A DNA stretch of 64,000 nucleotides, taken from assembly GCA_027186245.1 (NCBI GenBank), contig CP114488.1:8475501-8539500 (forward strand). Reading direction: 5' to 3'. This DNA comes from Coriaria nepalensis (lineage: Eukaryota; Streptophyta; Magnoliopsida; Cucurbitales; Coriariaceae). Under the pieces are notes generated by a model. That model did no database searches and was not told where the DNA came from. It was given only the letters and a program-made list of their open reading frames with translations. Shown here piece by piece: positions 12,373 through 25,000 of the stretch (positions within the stretch are counted from its first letter, which is position 1; every line of letters begins with the position of its first letter). The position numbers were made by a program, and so were the translations under genes.

Positions 12373-13733
12373 AAGTTTAATCTTTATCATTGAACATAAA
12401 TGTTAGACTTTTCATTTTGAACTATAAAAGTTGTACATTTCATTATTGAACTTAAATCTTAGACCTTTCTATTGAAACCTAAAAGTTAAACCATTCATCT
12501 TTGAACCTAAAAGTTATAACTTTTTGTATGAATCATAAAGGTTAGACCTTTCTATTGAACCCTAAATATTATGCCTTTCATCTTTAAATTTAAAATTTAA
12601 ACACTTTTGTATGAACCTTAAATTTTAGACTTTTCTATTAAATCCTAAAGGTTAAATCTTTATTTTTTGACCATAAAGTTTAAACCTTTTTGTATGAACT
12701 TTAAAGATTAGACTTTTCATCTTTGGCTCTAAAATTTAAACATTTCATATTAAACCCTAAAAATTAAACCGTAAACCTTATATCTTTCATCTCAAATTAT
12801 ACTAAACCCTAAGTGTTAGACTTTCATATTAAACCCTAAATATTAAACATTTTATATTTCCCTAAAGCTTAAACCTTTTATATTATACCTTAAACATTAA
12901 ACCTTTCATCTTAATCCCTTAAGCCTGATGCTTAGATCTTTCATCTTAAACTCTAAGACTTAAACATTTCATATTAAACCATAAAACTTAAATCTTTCAT
13001 CTTAAATCCTAAACCTTAAACATTTCATATGAAACCTTAAATTTTAAATCTTTAATCTTAAACCCTAAAGTTTAAACTTTTCATATTAAACCCTAAAACT
13101 TAGATCTTTTATCTTAAACCCTAAAGCTTAATCATTTCAATTTAAATCATAAAGAGTAAACTTTTCATACTAAATCCAAAGCCTTAGATTTTTCACCTTA
13201 AACCTTAAAACTTAAAACTTAAACCTTTCATATTAAACCTTAAAACTTAGATCATTCATTTTAAACCCTAAAACTTAAACATTTCAATTGAACACATAAA
13301 ACTTAAACTTTTAATATTAAACCTTAAAACTTAGATATTCAATCTTAAACCCTAAAACTTAAACATATTAATTTAAATTATAAACTTTAGATCTTTCATC
13401 TTAAACCTTAAAACTTAAATATTTCATCTTAAACCCTAAAGTTTAGACATTTCATATTAAACTTTAAGGCTTAGATCTTTCATCTTATATACTAAAGCTT
13501 AAACATTTCATCTTAAACTCTAAAACTTTAGGGTCAAAGATGAAAGGTCTAACATTTAGATTCAAAGATGAAAGACATAACCATTAGGATTCAATAGAAA
13601 GGTTTTACCTTTAGAGTCAAAGATGAATGGTCTAACGTTTAGAGTTCAATAGAAAGATTTTGCCTTTAAGTCAAAGATGAAATGTCTAAACTTTAGGGGT
13701 CAAAAATGAAATATCTAACCTTTAGTGTCTAAT
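12373..13733. repeat. Array of about 28-bp monomers containing CCCTAAA-like cores, with an orientation switch
   Basis: From about 12373 to 13525 the DNA is built of roughly 28-bp monomers of the type CTTAAACATTTCAT followed by ATTAAACCCTAAAA. In the middle of the array two flavours alternate (ATTTCATAT and CTTTCATCT), giving a 56-bp higher-order unit. Around 13526 orientation flips: the DNA to 13733 reads as the reverse complement (TTTAGGGTCAAAGATGAAAG and similar). The CCCTAAA core resembles the plant telomere heptamer, but the unit is not a telomere repeat. No coding potential is seen. Confidence 0.75.
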
Positions 13734-13995
13734 CCCGATTGCTCGATGGACATAGATTTTCAAATTCTGTTCTCTAATCTTGATTACTCGATGACTCCTT
13801 GAAAAAGAGCAATCAAGCAATCAGGTAAAATAGACAAATACTTCCAAATCTTTATTCTCTAATCACGAATGCTCGATGGCTCTCTAAAGAAAAATCATTG
13901 AGCAATTAGGCAAAGTGGACAATGACTTGAAAGTCACTGTCCACTTTGTCCAATTGCTGGATGACTGCTTCCGGAAGACTTCTTAAGCCATCGAG
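13734..13995. repeat. Right outer arm of the compound array
   Basis: Diverged copies of the left-arm words appear in inverted order: GATTGCTCGATGG, GAGCAATCAAGCAATCAGG, AAGTGGACAATGACTTGAAAG, and finally CACTTTGTCCAATTGCTGGATGACTG. With 12027-12372 this gives a foldback of about 2 kb. Confidence 0.6.
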
Positions 13996-14628
13996 TTTAC
14001 TTAACATAAACTTTTTAGTGGCCATCTTTTAAACCAAAACTAAAAAAAATGATGATGAACAAATATCAAATAATCAAAATCACATTCCATTATTCTTTTA
14101 TTCCCAATATTATTGTTGATTTGTATTTGTAAATCTATCTTGCAATTTTGAAAAATATGTTCTCTTTGCATAGAGAATAATGGAAAGAGTAGACAAGAAC
14201 AACCTGACATGTTCGAACCCATAAATCTTCAAGATGAGAAATGGATTGATTTAGTCTAAAAAAGTGAAGTCACGTTGAGCTGCAAATTACTGTTATATTT
14301 TATCGGATAGGTGAATGTATTCTAATTATTTCATCATTTTTTTTTTCAACAATTTTTTTATGATGAGAGTACTTTAGTAATTAGATTATTATTATTAATT
14401 TTTTTTTAATTTTTTTTTTATGGTGAAAACTTTTTTTGGGTTGGATTTTAAAGAACTCTCATTATTTAAAGCCCAATTGGACCCTTCTTTTATCCTTCAA
14501 AACTTGTTCATTGAGGCTTTCATTCGATTGCTTTCAACGTTTTGATTCGAACAAAACGCAGAGAGAGAGAGTTGCTTTACTTGACGAAGAAGACCCTGCG
14601 AACAATTCTCCGTCTCTGAATATCGACC
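13996..14628. other. RPN10 upstream region
   Basis: No independent gene is seen. It contains poly-T/poly-A runs at 14330-14420. A GC-richer leader from about 14530 carries an AGAGAGAGAG tract and leads into the ATG at 14629. Confidence 0.35.
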
Positions 14629-17600
14629 ATGGTGCTCGAGGTAATTCTCGATTGCAATGTTCACCTAATTTTCACACAAATTAGGGTTTTTTTTTTGGCA
14701 CTTGTATAATGATTTTGATCTTGGTTGGGTTCAGGCGACAATGATCTGCATCGACAATTCAGAATGGATGCGTAATGGTGATTACGCTCCTTCCAGATTT
14801 CAAGCTCAAACCGACGCTGTCAATCTCATTTGCGGAGCTAAGACTCAGGTTAACGATCCTCTTAGTCTTGTTTGATTCACCACTTTTTTTTTTCTTTTCG
14901 TTCTTCTAGTTTCTAGGGGCTTTTGTGTCTGAGTTTCATTTTTGGCGCTGTTTTGGCGTACGGAGCATTTCTTTGTTGAGTTGCTTGAGTGTGTTAATGG
15001 TCATTGTTTGAGACTTTTCAGTTTCATTCTAGGGTTCATAGACTTTGGGAATGTTACTTCTACTATGGCATTTTACGAAGATAAACATGATTGCTTTTGT
15101 CCGTCAGAATTTTCTTTTTATATATATTTTTTATGTGGTAACTTGGCCTGATTGAGAATGCGAAGGCATTGGATTAATATATTTTGCGTTTCACATACAG
15201 TCTAATCCAGAGAATACAGTTGGAGTTTTGACAATGGCTGGTAAAGGAGTTCGTGTTTTGGTCACTCCTACTAGTGATCTTGGCAAAATTCTGGGATGCA
15301 TGCACGGTTAGCTTCTTCTGCTCAATCGTGCTAAATTAATTACTACCCCTCTTTGTCCCCTTCGATGCTTAGGTTGGCTTCTTAAATATGGTAAATAAAA
15401 TATTTTTAGTAATTGCAGAAATTGAGTTCTTGTCGCTTTGCTGACTTTTAGTGAACGGAGTTGAATGTGGAGATGGTATCTAGATCTGACTCAAATGAAG
15501 TAGTTTTAGGTATGGGACCGTGCATAGTAATAGATGCACTCGTATCAAATTTTGGGGGGCCACATCAGTGATGTATCAAACTGTGGGACCATACGGTGTT
15601 AATTTTGAAAAGTAGAATAGTATTACACCTGCCTATAATAGCTCCTTATCTTTTCTTCATCACTGTTCGACTATAGTTTGCATTTTTATTTGTTATTATG
15701 TTTATATGGTCATGAGAAATTTTCATTTCCTCAACAATTTAGGTTTAGAGACTGGTGGTGAGATGAACTTGGCTGCTGGCATCCAGGTGGCTCAGTTGGC
15801 TCTCAAGCATCGCCAGAATAAAAAACAGCACCAAAGGATTATTGTCTTTGCTGGAAGGTGTGAGCTTCTATCATTTGCTTGGTTATATCTTGCCCTCTCA
15901 GTTGTACATATTATCATATAATTTGTTGTTTTTGTTAGTCCTGTCAAACATGAAAAGAAGTCTTTGGAGATGATAGGGAGGAAACTAAAGAAAAATAATG
16001 TAGCACTTGATATTGTTGATTTTGGTGAAGAAGAAGATGGGAAGCCAGAGAAGCTCGAAGCACTTCTTGCAGCTGTTAATAGTAATGATAGCAGCCATGT
16101 TGTGCATGTTTCGCCTGGCCCAAATGCTCTTTCTGATGTACTTATTAGGTTAGTGGCTATTGGTTGTTTTTGCCTAATCTTGCATTTATTGTTAATTTTT
16201 TCTCTATAGCGTTTTGTGTGTTAGAGGCATCAATCTCAGCCGTTGCCTTATTTTTTTTGGCATGAAACTATACCGTCTACAAAATGGACTAAATGGAAGT
16301 TGCATGGTCATTTTGGTTTAGCCTTGTTTCAACTTCCCTTTCCAACGGCCATTTAAAATAATTCTTTCACCATCTAACAACCTTAGACGGCTAGTTTTTC
16401 TTCTTCGATTTTGCTTAGCTGTTGTCCCCCTGGGGGGGTGGGGGGTGGTAAATCCGGAAAAAATTTAATTGGCTCAAGTGTTCTTTTTCTTCTTTCATGT
16501 CAATATATGCATATATTTATTTCGTTTCCTATTTCAGTACCCCTATTTTCACTGGAGATGGGGAAGGAGGAAGCGGTTTTGCAGCAGCGGCGGCGGCGGC
16601 TGCAGCTGGTGGGTCCTCTGGTTATGATTTTGGTGTAGATCCCAATATAGATCCTGAACTGGCTCTTGCTCTTAGAGTTTCAATGGAAGAAGAAAGGGCC
16701 CGTCAAGAGGCAGCTGCTAAAAAAGCTGCAGAGGACGCTGCTAAACAGGAAAAAGGAGAGGATGTACCTATGGCTGAAAGTTCAAGTGCTGCAACTTCTG
16801 GTGCTGACAATAAGACAGCTGATTTAATGGTTAGTATAGACTAATTATTTATCAATCAGTTTGATAAGGTGGTTTATTACTTTTAAATTTTTTAAAGGGC
16901 TTACTGTTTTCAAGAGGGTGTTTTCATATATGCGATCACATTTTTTCCTATCCATGGTGTATCATTGGTTTTTGGTTTAAAGGCTTGACCTGTAAGCATA
17001 TTTGATTTGCCTTGTTTTCTTTCTATTGTCTTGACTACTGTTGCTTGTGATTACAGTTGGAATGACGTTATACGTAAGGAATTAATCTGTAATTTTGATC
17101 AGGAGGATGAGAATGCTCTGCTACAGCAGGCCCTCGCGATGTCAATGGACGATCCTGCCCCTGCCCAAGAAATAGAGGACACGGATATGTCTGATGCAGC
17201 TCCAAATGACTCTGATTTGGCACGCGGTGAGTATTACTCTATTTCTCTAACTTATTTATTGACTATGAACAATTTACTCATTGTTAAGTTACTTAAATTA
17301 GCAATTAGTAGCATACTCTAAGGAATTAAATATCCTGTAGAAGTTGAATTGAGACCATTTTTTGCCCCTAATGGGATGCAATCCATTACTCCTCTGATTA
17401 TGCTAAATTAATATTCCCTCCTATCTGGTGGTGGCAGCCCTTCAGTTTTCCATGCAGGATGGTGGAAAAGATTCTACTAGCCAGACAGATATGAGCAAGT
17501 TGTTAGCAGACCAGTCTTTTGTGTCTTCCATCCTTGCCTCGGTAAGGCTTTTCTAACTGCGTTAATTTTTTTTGTCTTTGTTTTTTTTAAGGAAAAGATC

Positions 17601-18047
17601 AGCTTTAGCATTTTAATGAGACAATTTACACTCTTCTGCAGCTTCCTGGGGTTGACCCAAACGATTCTTCTGTAAAAGATTTACTCTCTTCCATGCAAAG
17701 CCAGTCCGAGGTTAGTATTTCAAGCTTTTTTTAAGTAGGGTGAGCAAATTGCTACCTTTGCCTCCATTGTCCCCATTCATCAGTGAATAATTCCTTACTG
17801 GCCTTGAACCCGATTAGTAGTTCTTAAGAGTACGAGTAATCTCATATTCTCGTGTGGATTATTCGGTCCCGCTGAACAAGAATAGTTACTTAATTGTTTA
17901 TCTTTGTGAATATGTTGGAACTGGTAACTATTTTTTTAATTTTTTTTACTGATAAGGAAAAAGAAAAAACCATTGAGCCGATTTGTTTCTTATATCAATC
18001 TCTTACTTTAGGACAAGAAGGATGATGATAAGGAAGATGAGAAATGA
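14629..18047 (+). CDS. RPN10: 26S proteasome regulatory subunit RPN10 (PSMD4/S5a), ubiquitin receptor
   Basis: Ten exons: 14629-14640, 14735-14848, 15201-15306, 15743-15857, 15939-16148, 16538-16829, 17103-17226, 17438-17541, 17642-17710 and 18012-18047. They give 393 residues, close to the plant RPN10 length. The first coding exon encodes only Met-Val-Leu-Glu. Residues 1-190 are the von Willebrand A domain ([46 protein letters not shown]), which docks the subunit between lid and base. An Ala-rich linker follows. UIM1 lies around 224-240 ([15 protein letters not shown]), UIM2 around 284-300 ([13 protein letters not shown]) and a third UIM-like segment around 319-331 (LARALQFSMQ). UIMs bind ubiquitin chains and ATG8 family members. 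The acidic/Lys-rich end [10 protein letters not shown] is typical. All introns are GT-AG. Confidence 0.97.
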
Positions 18048-18831
18048 TGCAACTAAGAAGTTGCGTTCCTGGGTAAAGTTTTTATTTTTTATTTTTTATT
18101 TTTAAGAAATCCGTGTATTTAAATCTCAATTGTCGTGGTTTGACTTTGACTACCATTTTTGTCAGCTTATAATTCATTAATGTTGATCTTATGTTCTTTT
18201 TGGTAGGTCTAAAGGTCTCCTTTGTCCGATCATATGTTACTCGTCACAATGGAGAGAAGATATTAGTAACGGGAATATTTTGGTGGCTAAGAATATGCAT
18301 ATCATTGATGTGCAAATTTCCCCTTGATAATTAATTTAAACTTGAAATTGGAATTTTATTGCATTTCTATGTTATTAATTACGATGACAAAAATAATACA
18401 TTTATTCCTCCTCTTATACGTTAATCCATTACTTATGTTGAAATAATCACTGATCCATTACTAATCACATTTTTAATTATGCAAATTAATCCTTGTGACG
18501 GTCAGTTTATTACACGAACATCTTTTCGGGAGGCGCGTGTACGACGTCGACGGTGGTCGTGTCGGCCAATACGTATTTGTAATGATTACATTTCTTCGTT
18601 GCTCAATGCTCAGTGACTTAGGCGCGGGAAATTACCGACCTTTTAATAAATAATATAATAATAAATAAATAAAATAAAATTGCTTCCCTCTTCGAAGCCC
18701 ATTCCCGATCCAACAACCTCTTTTCTCACTCCACGCGTTTCTCATTTCTCCTCTCTTCTTCTTCTTCTGCAAGATCTTCTTCCTGTTCTTCTTCTTATTT
18801 CTTGTTATTCTGCGTTTTCTCCTCAGCAACA
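18048..18831. other. RPN10 3' flank and promoter/leader of the ERD7-like gene
   Basis: No coding sequence. The RPN10 3' end appears to hold an untranslated intron (GGGTAAAG at about 18070 to TTTGGTAG at about 18207). A CT-rich leader (about 18720-18800) precedes the ATG at 18832. A GC-rich patch at 18520-18570 holds several ACG/CGTCGA words. Confidence 0.35.
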
Positions 18832-21800
18832 ATGGATTATGTACAACAACCTCGCCGCGGAGAACCCCTCTACCCTAAAGTCATCCAATCCAACCCCGAT
18901 GCACCGCCACAACCTTCCCTCTTGAACCCTACCCATCCTTCTTCTTCCTCCAATCTCTACCCTACCATCGACATGTCAGATCTCGTCGACAACCTATTTC
19001 CCGATCACGAAGATCCTCACAACGATTCTCTCCCATCGGCCCCTGTTGAAGCCACGGAGGACCTCCTCGTCAAGATCCCCGGCGCCATCGTCAACCTCAT
19101 CGACAAGCAGTACAGTGTCGAGATTGCCTCTGGCGATTTGACCATAGTCCAGCTCCGTCAGGGTGGAAATGCCGTTGCTGTGCTTGTTCGTGTCGGAGAT
19201 GAGATCCAATGGCCGTTAGCCAAAGACGAAGCCGCTGTCAAACTCGACGATTCTCATTACTTCTTCTCTCTACGTATCCCTAAAGAGCGTGGAGGATCTT
19301 GTTCCAGTGATGAGGAAGATGGAACAAGCAAAGGCGAAGGTGTTGAGTCTGACAATCTGTTGAATTATGGTTTGACGATTGCGTCTAAGGGACAAAACAA
19401 AGTGTTGGTGGAGTTTGATAGGATTCTGCAAAGCTATAGTAGCTTTACGGTGCAGAAGGTGGTGGAGAAGGGAGAGGTGTTGGATTCTTCTCTGAATAAG
19501 GAGATGTCGCCTGAGGATTTTACATCGGAGAAGAAGAAGGAGTTGATGGAGGGGAGATGTGCTGCGTATTGGACCACATTGGCTCCTAATGTGGAGGATT
19601 ATAGTGGGAGTGCTGCTAAGTTGATTGCGTCTGGTTCTGGGCAGCTTATTAAGGGGATTTTGTGGTGTGGTGATGTGACTATGGATCGGTTGAAATGGGG
19701 AAATGAGGTTATGAAGAAGAGGACGAGTCCCAAATCGAAAACAGAGGTCAGCCCAGAAACGTTGAGGAGGATTAAAAGGTATGGGAATTTTGGTTGATTA
19801 TCTCAGTTTTCATGTTTTTATGATTGTTTATGTTATAGAAGTTGGCCTGGTTCTTTTAATTAATATCCTGGTATTACACATTAATAGCTTTGTCATGACT
19901 GCTTGCTAGTTTGGTAAGATGGTTCTAAAAGAGAGAAATATTTTAGCGAGTTCCTTACTTAGTAGTTTGGGAAGACGGTTGAGAGAAATGTTTTAAAAGA
20001 GAGAGATATTCTAGTCAGATCCTGGCGTAGTAGGAAATAAACATGTTTGTTGCTTTAGACTCCGTATGGAAAACTTTAAAATAGAAGCTGAAATAGAAGT
20101 ACCTGTGACTTTTTAATAGTGTTGGCTTCTATTAAGCTTATTTGAGAGAGGGAATTTGGATACCAAGTTTCATTAAGGTCCATATCTTTTCGGTTTAGAC
20201 TTGTTTGTGATCAATAAACATCTTGTCTTCTGGCAGGGTTAAGAGGGTGACAAAAATGACCGAGAAAGTGGCAACTGGAGTACTCTCTGGCGTTGTCAAA
20301 GTTTCTGGCTTTTTCACAAGTGCGGTGGTGAATTCCAAACCGGGAAAGAAGTTTTTCTCCCTCCTGCCCGGGGAAATTTTGCTTGCTTCCCTGGATGGAT
20401 TCAGTATGTCTCAATCTTCTCAACCTTTCATTTCATATGCTCATCAGTGAATTGACATTTCCGTTATCTCTTTCTCTCTCCTTATCTTTTGATCTGAAAG
20501 TTCATTAGTACATGCACAGAGTCTTTTACTTATGACTCTTTTATCCTGAATTTTATTATGGTCCATCTAAAATTACTGTCTTTGTTCCGTGAGTTATGAT
20601 CTGAGTTTCTGCCACTTTCCTAAGTATAATACATTTTTCTTGTGTTTTTGTTGTTCAAGGTTGTGTGAGCGAGATTCTGTGATCACTTGAAATTATCAAT
20701 AAAGTGTTTCTGTTGACAAAACTTATTTATTGAGTTCATAAAAGGAAATGGTGTCACAGTCCAAATCAGTCCTCTTGTTAAACTCTATCCTAGTATTTTT
20801 GGGAAAATTAATAAATTTCCAACTTTCTTCATGCTTTAATTGATTGGATATTAATTATTTCTAGTTTCTCTGAATCCTGTGAAACATTTTCTGCTCACAT
20901 AGTAAATACGATGAATTAAGCTCTATAAGCAGTTTATGTCAGGAAAAAATGAAGGGTTTAATTTTTCGAACTTTTTTTTTGGAAGCGATTGTTTAAATGA
21001 TATATAGTCTTTCACTATGATGAACTTTCAAGCTTCATATGCCAGTGTTTGAAGGTTTGAATCTGAAAACATCAGTACAACATTTGATAAGCAAGCATCT
21101 AATTGCGATTAAATATGAAAAATGTATGAGGAGACCCCTCTTCGAATAAATGAGCTGCTCATTTCTCTTTTTCCAAACCTATTCATTTATGCATTTGCAG
21201 TTTTCAAAAGCTAGATGAGGAATTATGTGCATTAAAACTCTACATAATCAAATCATTCTTTTCTTAACTTCTTGATTAGTATTTTCATTATTTTCTTGAT
21301 TTAAATTCTTCTTGAAAACAACAGGAAGGATATGGTTTTAATTCATATTTATCTTTCAAAATAAAGTTGAGAACGAAAGTATTTTATTGAGCTCCTATTT
21401 AAGACAAAACACAGAACTGAAATCAACAAGTAAAGTTCTTTTTTGGATATGGTAACGGAATAAAGACTTCTCTTATCTTTTTAAAAACATTTCTTGGGAT
21501 GATTTGATTGAATCCCATATTCAGTAGCAGTAGGAAGAAAATTTGTGCAAGCTCATTTTCATATATTTCTGGCCATTTTAACCTTTCATTTGGCCGATCG
21601 ACTAGTACAATGTCTGATCACACCATATACATATTCCTATCAGATAGCTAGCTTCTTATAGAGCTAAGTATTTTTATTTGATTTAATTGGGAATCTCATT
21701 CTCTGCAAAACAGATAAGGTCTGTGACGCCGTTGAAGTAGCTGGGAAAAATGTCATGTCTACATCCTCCACTGTAACGACTGAGGTCATGTCTCACAGGT

Positions 21801-22087
21801 AATTAAAACTTCATTAATAGCTCAAAAGAAGGATCTATGGACTGGAATATCTTACAAAGTGAAGGATCTTTCTCTTCCTGTCACATTGCAGGTACGGGGA
21901 GGAAGCCGGCAAAGCAACAAGTGAAGGATTGAATGCAGCCGGACATGCTATCGGGACAGCATGGGCGGTTTTTAAGATAAGAAAAGCTCTTAACCCGAAA
22001 AGTGTCATAAAATCAACCACCTTGGCCAAGTCTGCTGCTAAAGCTGCAGCGGCTGAATACAAGGCTAAGAATGCCAAGCAAAAGTAA
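18832..22087 (+). CDS. ERD7: ERD7-type senescence/dehydration-associated protein
   Basis: Four exons, 18832-19778, 20237-20403, 21714-21798 and 21892-22087, encode 464 residues. An in-frame upstream codon at 18802 is possible, but the ATG at 18832 (AACAATGG) has better context and gives the expected start. The Pro/Ser-rich N-terminus is followed by a beta-rich region (DLLVKIPGAIVNLIDKQYSV onward). The C-terminal senescence/spartin domain starts near residue 260 (GRCAAYWTTLAPNVEDYSG) and runs through GTAWAVFKIRKALNP to a basic Ala/Lys tail. ERD7 homologues rise under drought, cold and senescence and bind acidic lipids in membrane remodelling; that is family knowledge. Intron 2 is long (about 1.3 kb). 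All splice sites are GT-AG. Confidence 0.93.
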
Positions 22088-25000
22088 TGGTTCTAGTAGT
22101 TTTTTGTTTTGTTTTTAATACAAGTCTTTTGTTGTTTTTGTTGTATTCTAAGCTGTCCTGTACGCGAGCACAACTGCTGGGTTTTATTATAGGGATAGAA
22201 CATACAAGTCTGTATATACATTAACTAAGTCTGTATAAATTAAGTCGTGTTTAAGTTTAAGAATATTTGTTAATGATGATTATCCTTATGCTACTTTAGT
22301 TGTTTATACTTTATTCCGAGTGTATTCAGCTATCGCTATGGAAGAGTTGCACCATTTTGAAAAGGTTCCTCTAATTATTGCATTCAACCATACACTCCTG
22401 TGTTTATGGGATTTTGCAACATAGCATCCCTAGTTTTTAAACGTAACAACTACAGCACTTGAGAAAGTATCTATTTGCTCACGTGCATACAGTTCCACCT
22501 CTGTAAGAAAGGCGAAAGTAATTAGCAAGGACTACCAAAGGGGATCCTATTATCTCCCGGAGGAAATCTGACTGTATTGCATCTATGAGATGGCTATATT
22601 TATCTATGTTAAATATATAAATTTGATGTAATATATATATACAATATGAAGATATGAAGATGTATATCACATCAACCTTCTCTCTCGTCCAAAAATAAAA
22701 AATAAAAATTTTGCTGTTTTATGAGATTTTTATAATTTGAAAAAAATAAAATGGATCACATAGAAAATAGATCGGATTAACAAAATTTATTAATTTTAAA
22801 TGAAAGTTTAAAAGTACGAACTTAGGTCTAGTTTATGAAATATGTAAAAACTTAAGTTTAATTTTAGAAGTTATATAGGAACGTTCTCAAGTCTAAGTAA
22901 AAGAAAAGTTTAAGATAATAATGTCTAGTTTACTCCAAAAAAATTATACATATTAGTTATAATCTCAAAACTTATAATAACTTATAATTTTTTAGGTGCA
23001 CATAGTCTACCGCATAATAATTTAATATAATAAATAATATGAAATATGAAATTAATATTTATTATTATAATTAATCAATCTATAATATACTAAGATTACC
23101 AAAATATTCCTCAATATAAATATATGATCTCCAAAATTTGGGCTTTACTAGTAAGTTTAAACCCAAAAAGCATATAATTTATATAAATTATAATAAATCT
23201 TTAAAATATTTTTTAATTATAATATAAACCAAAAAATTACTTAAATTATATTAAATATCCAAAATAATCCAAACTTAAATTATAATGAGCCTCCAATTCT
23301 TTTAATGGGCCGATCATATTAACTTAATCCAATACGGCTAATCCAAACCATAAGCTTGGAAAAAACTAATTTTATTTTTAAAATTATTCCTTAATTAATC
23401 TAAAGGAGTTTTATTTATTTTTCCTTATCCTAATTTTTGTATTTTTCCATAATTGTCCCCAAAATTAAATTAAATTAAATTAAAAAAAAAAAAAACATTT
23501 CATGGCCATGGAAGGAATTAGATCTCAAGCTCGAAGCTCCACGACTATGAATGAAAGTTTTTTTTAAGGAAAATTTTTGAGGTAGGAAAAAAAATTCAAG
23601 AGAGAATAGTAGAATAAGAAAAATAACTTAGAAATATTAGAATCATGTCACCATTTCGCTAGTATAAATAAATGGTTAGTTTTGAACGGGTCCTTGAACA
23701 AAAATGGAAATAGATTTCGATTTTTGTGAGAAATCAAAACTAAGTTTTTTTTTTTTTTTTTCTTTTGGGAGGGATTTTGAAATAATGCAAGGGTTAGAGG
23801 ATTTTAAAAAATCAAATAAAATTAATTGGAAATTAGGATAAGTTACAAAACTTAGCATAAATTATAATGAATATTTAATTTAAAATTATAATAAACTGCT
23901 GTTAAATATAGATAAAATAGTTATGTGTATATTACATAATTTAAGTAATTATTAAAATTTTAAATTTGATCAAATTTAATTTATATTTATATTTTTCATT
24001 TTTTATTTAAATTTGATAATTTTAATCAATTTTTATTTACGTAATTTTTTTTCTTTTCCATTTCCACTCAATGCCACAACCATCCTCCTCTGTTATTGCT
24101 ACCACCAACCTCTACTGCCAATATAAGAATATTATATTTTCAAATACTCTTTCTCATGTTCATTTTTTTTTTGGCCTAATCACCACTACCATCAAAATTG
24201 CTATCACCACATCCACCACCACTAACCTCCACCGAAAATCTCTCTTTACAGAAAATATAGATTATTTGACGTAAAGTGATGGTTGGATTCACAAAAATTA
24301 AAATATCGAAAAATTTAGGTTTTGCAATTTCAATTGTCCGGAAAAAAAAAAGATTTTCGGTACTGATTAGTGGTGAAGGAGGATGTGGTAGAGATTTGAT
24401 TGAAAAAAAAAAAAGAATATGAAGAGAGAGAAAAAGAAAATATATTTTTCTCGGAATGAGTAAAATCCATCCAACCCAATTCATCGGATGAGAAAACAAT
24501 AAATATAATTTGAATTGGATAGTCCGACTTGATCCGATTTTTCTTACTTTTCTTACTCCCTTTTTTTTAAGACCTTATCTTTACGCAGCTTGCCTTCCAA
24601 CCTTCATTTCTTCTTTTGCTTGCCTTCCAACCTTCATTTCTTCTTTTTCCTTCTCCTCCCTTGCGCAGCTCAAGCTTCGGAGTCAGACCTCTCTCTTTGC
24701 TTCACTCTCTCTCTTCGCAAATAAGTTAAACTTAAGTACTTTGGTTTAAGGATATAATCGTGGGTAGAACTACTGAGTTAAACTTATGATGCTTTTAATA
24801 TCTAAAATTTAAGATATTTTCTCAAACGTAAAGTCTTGTCCTCCTCCATTCCTATTCAACGCTTGAGTTTGTATTTCAAAAGTTTATATTATATAAAAAT
24901 AATATTATTTTGACTTAACAATAAGTCATAAAATTAGGAGAATTTCATATCAATAAGATGTTGCAACAGCGCAGTAAACGCACTCATCCATACTCAAAAT

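Noticed and set aside
12105..13740. CRISPR-like or telomeric array
   Set aside because: The monomers are contiguous and degenerate with no unique spacers, the organism is a plant, and the unit (28 bp) is not the TTTAGGG telomere heptamer.
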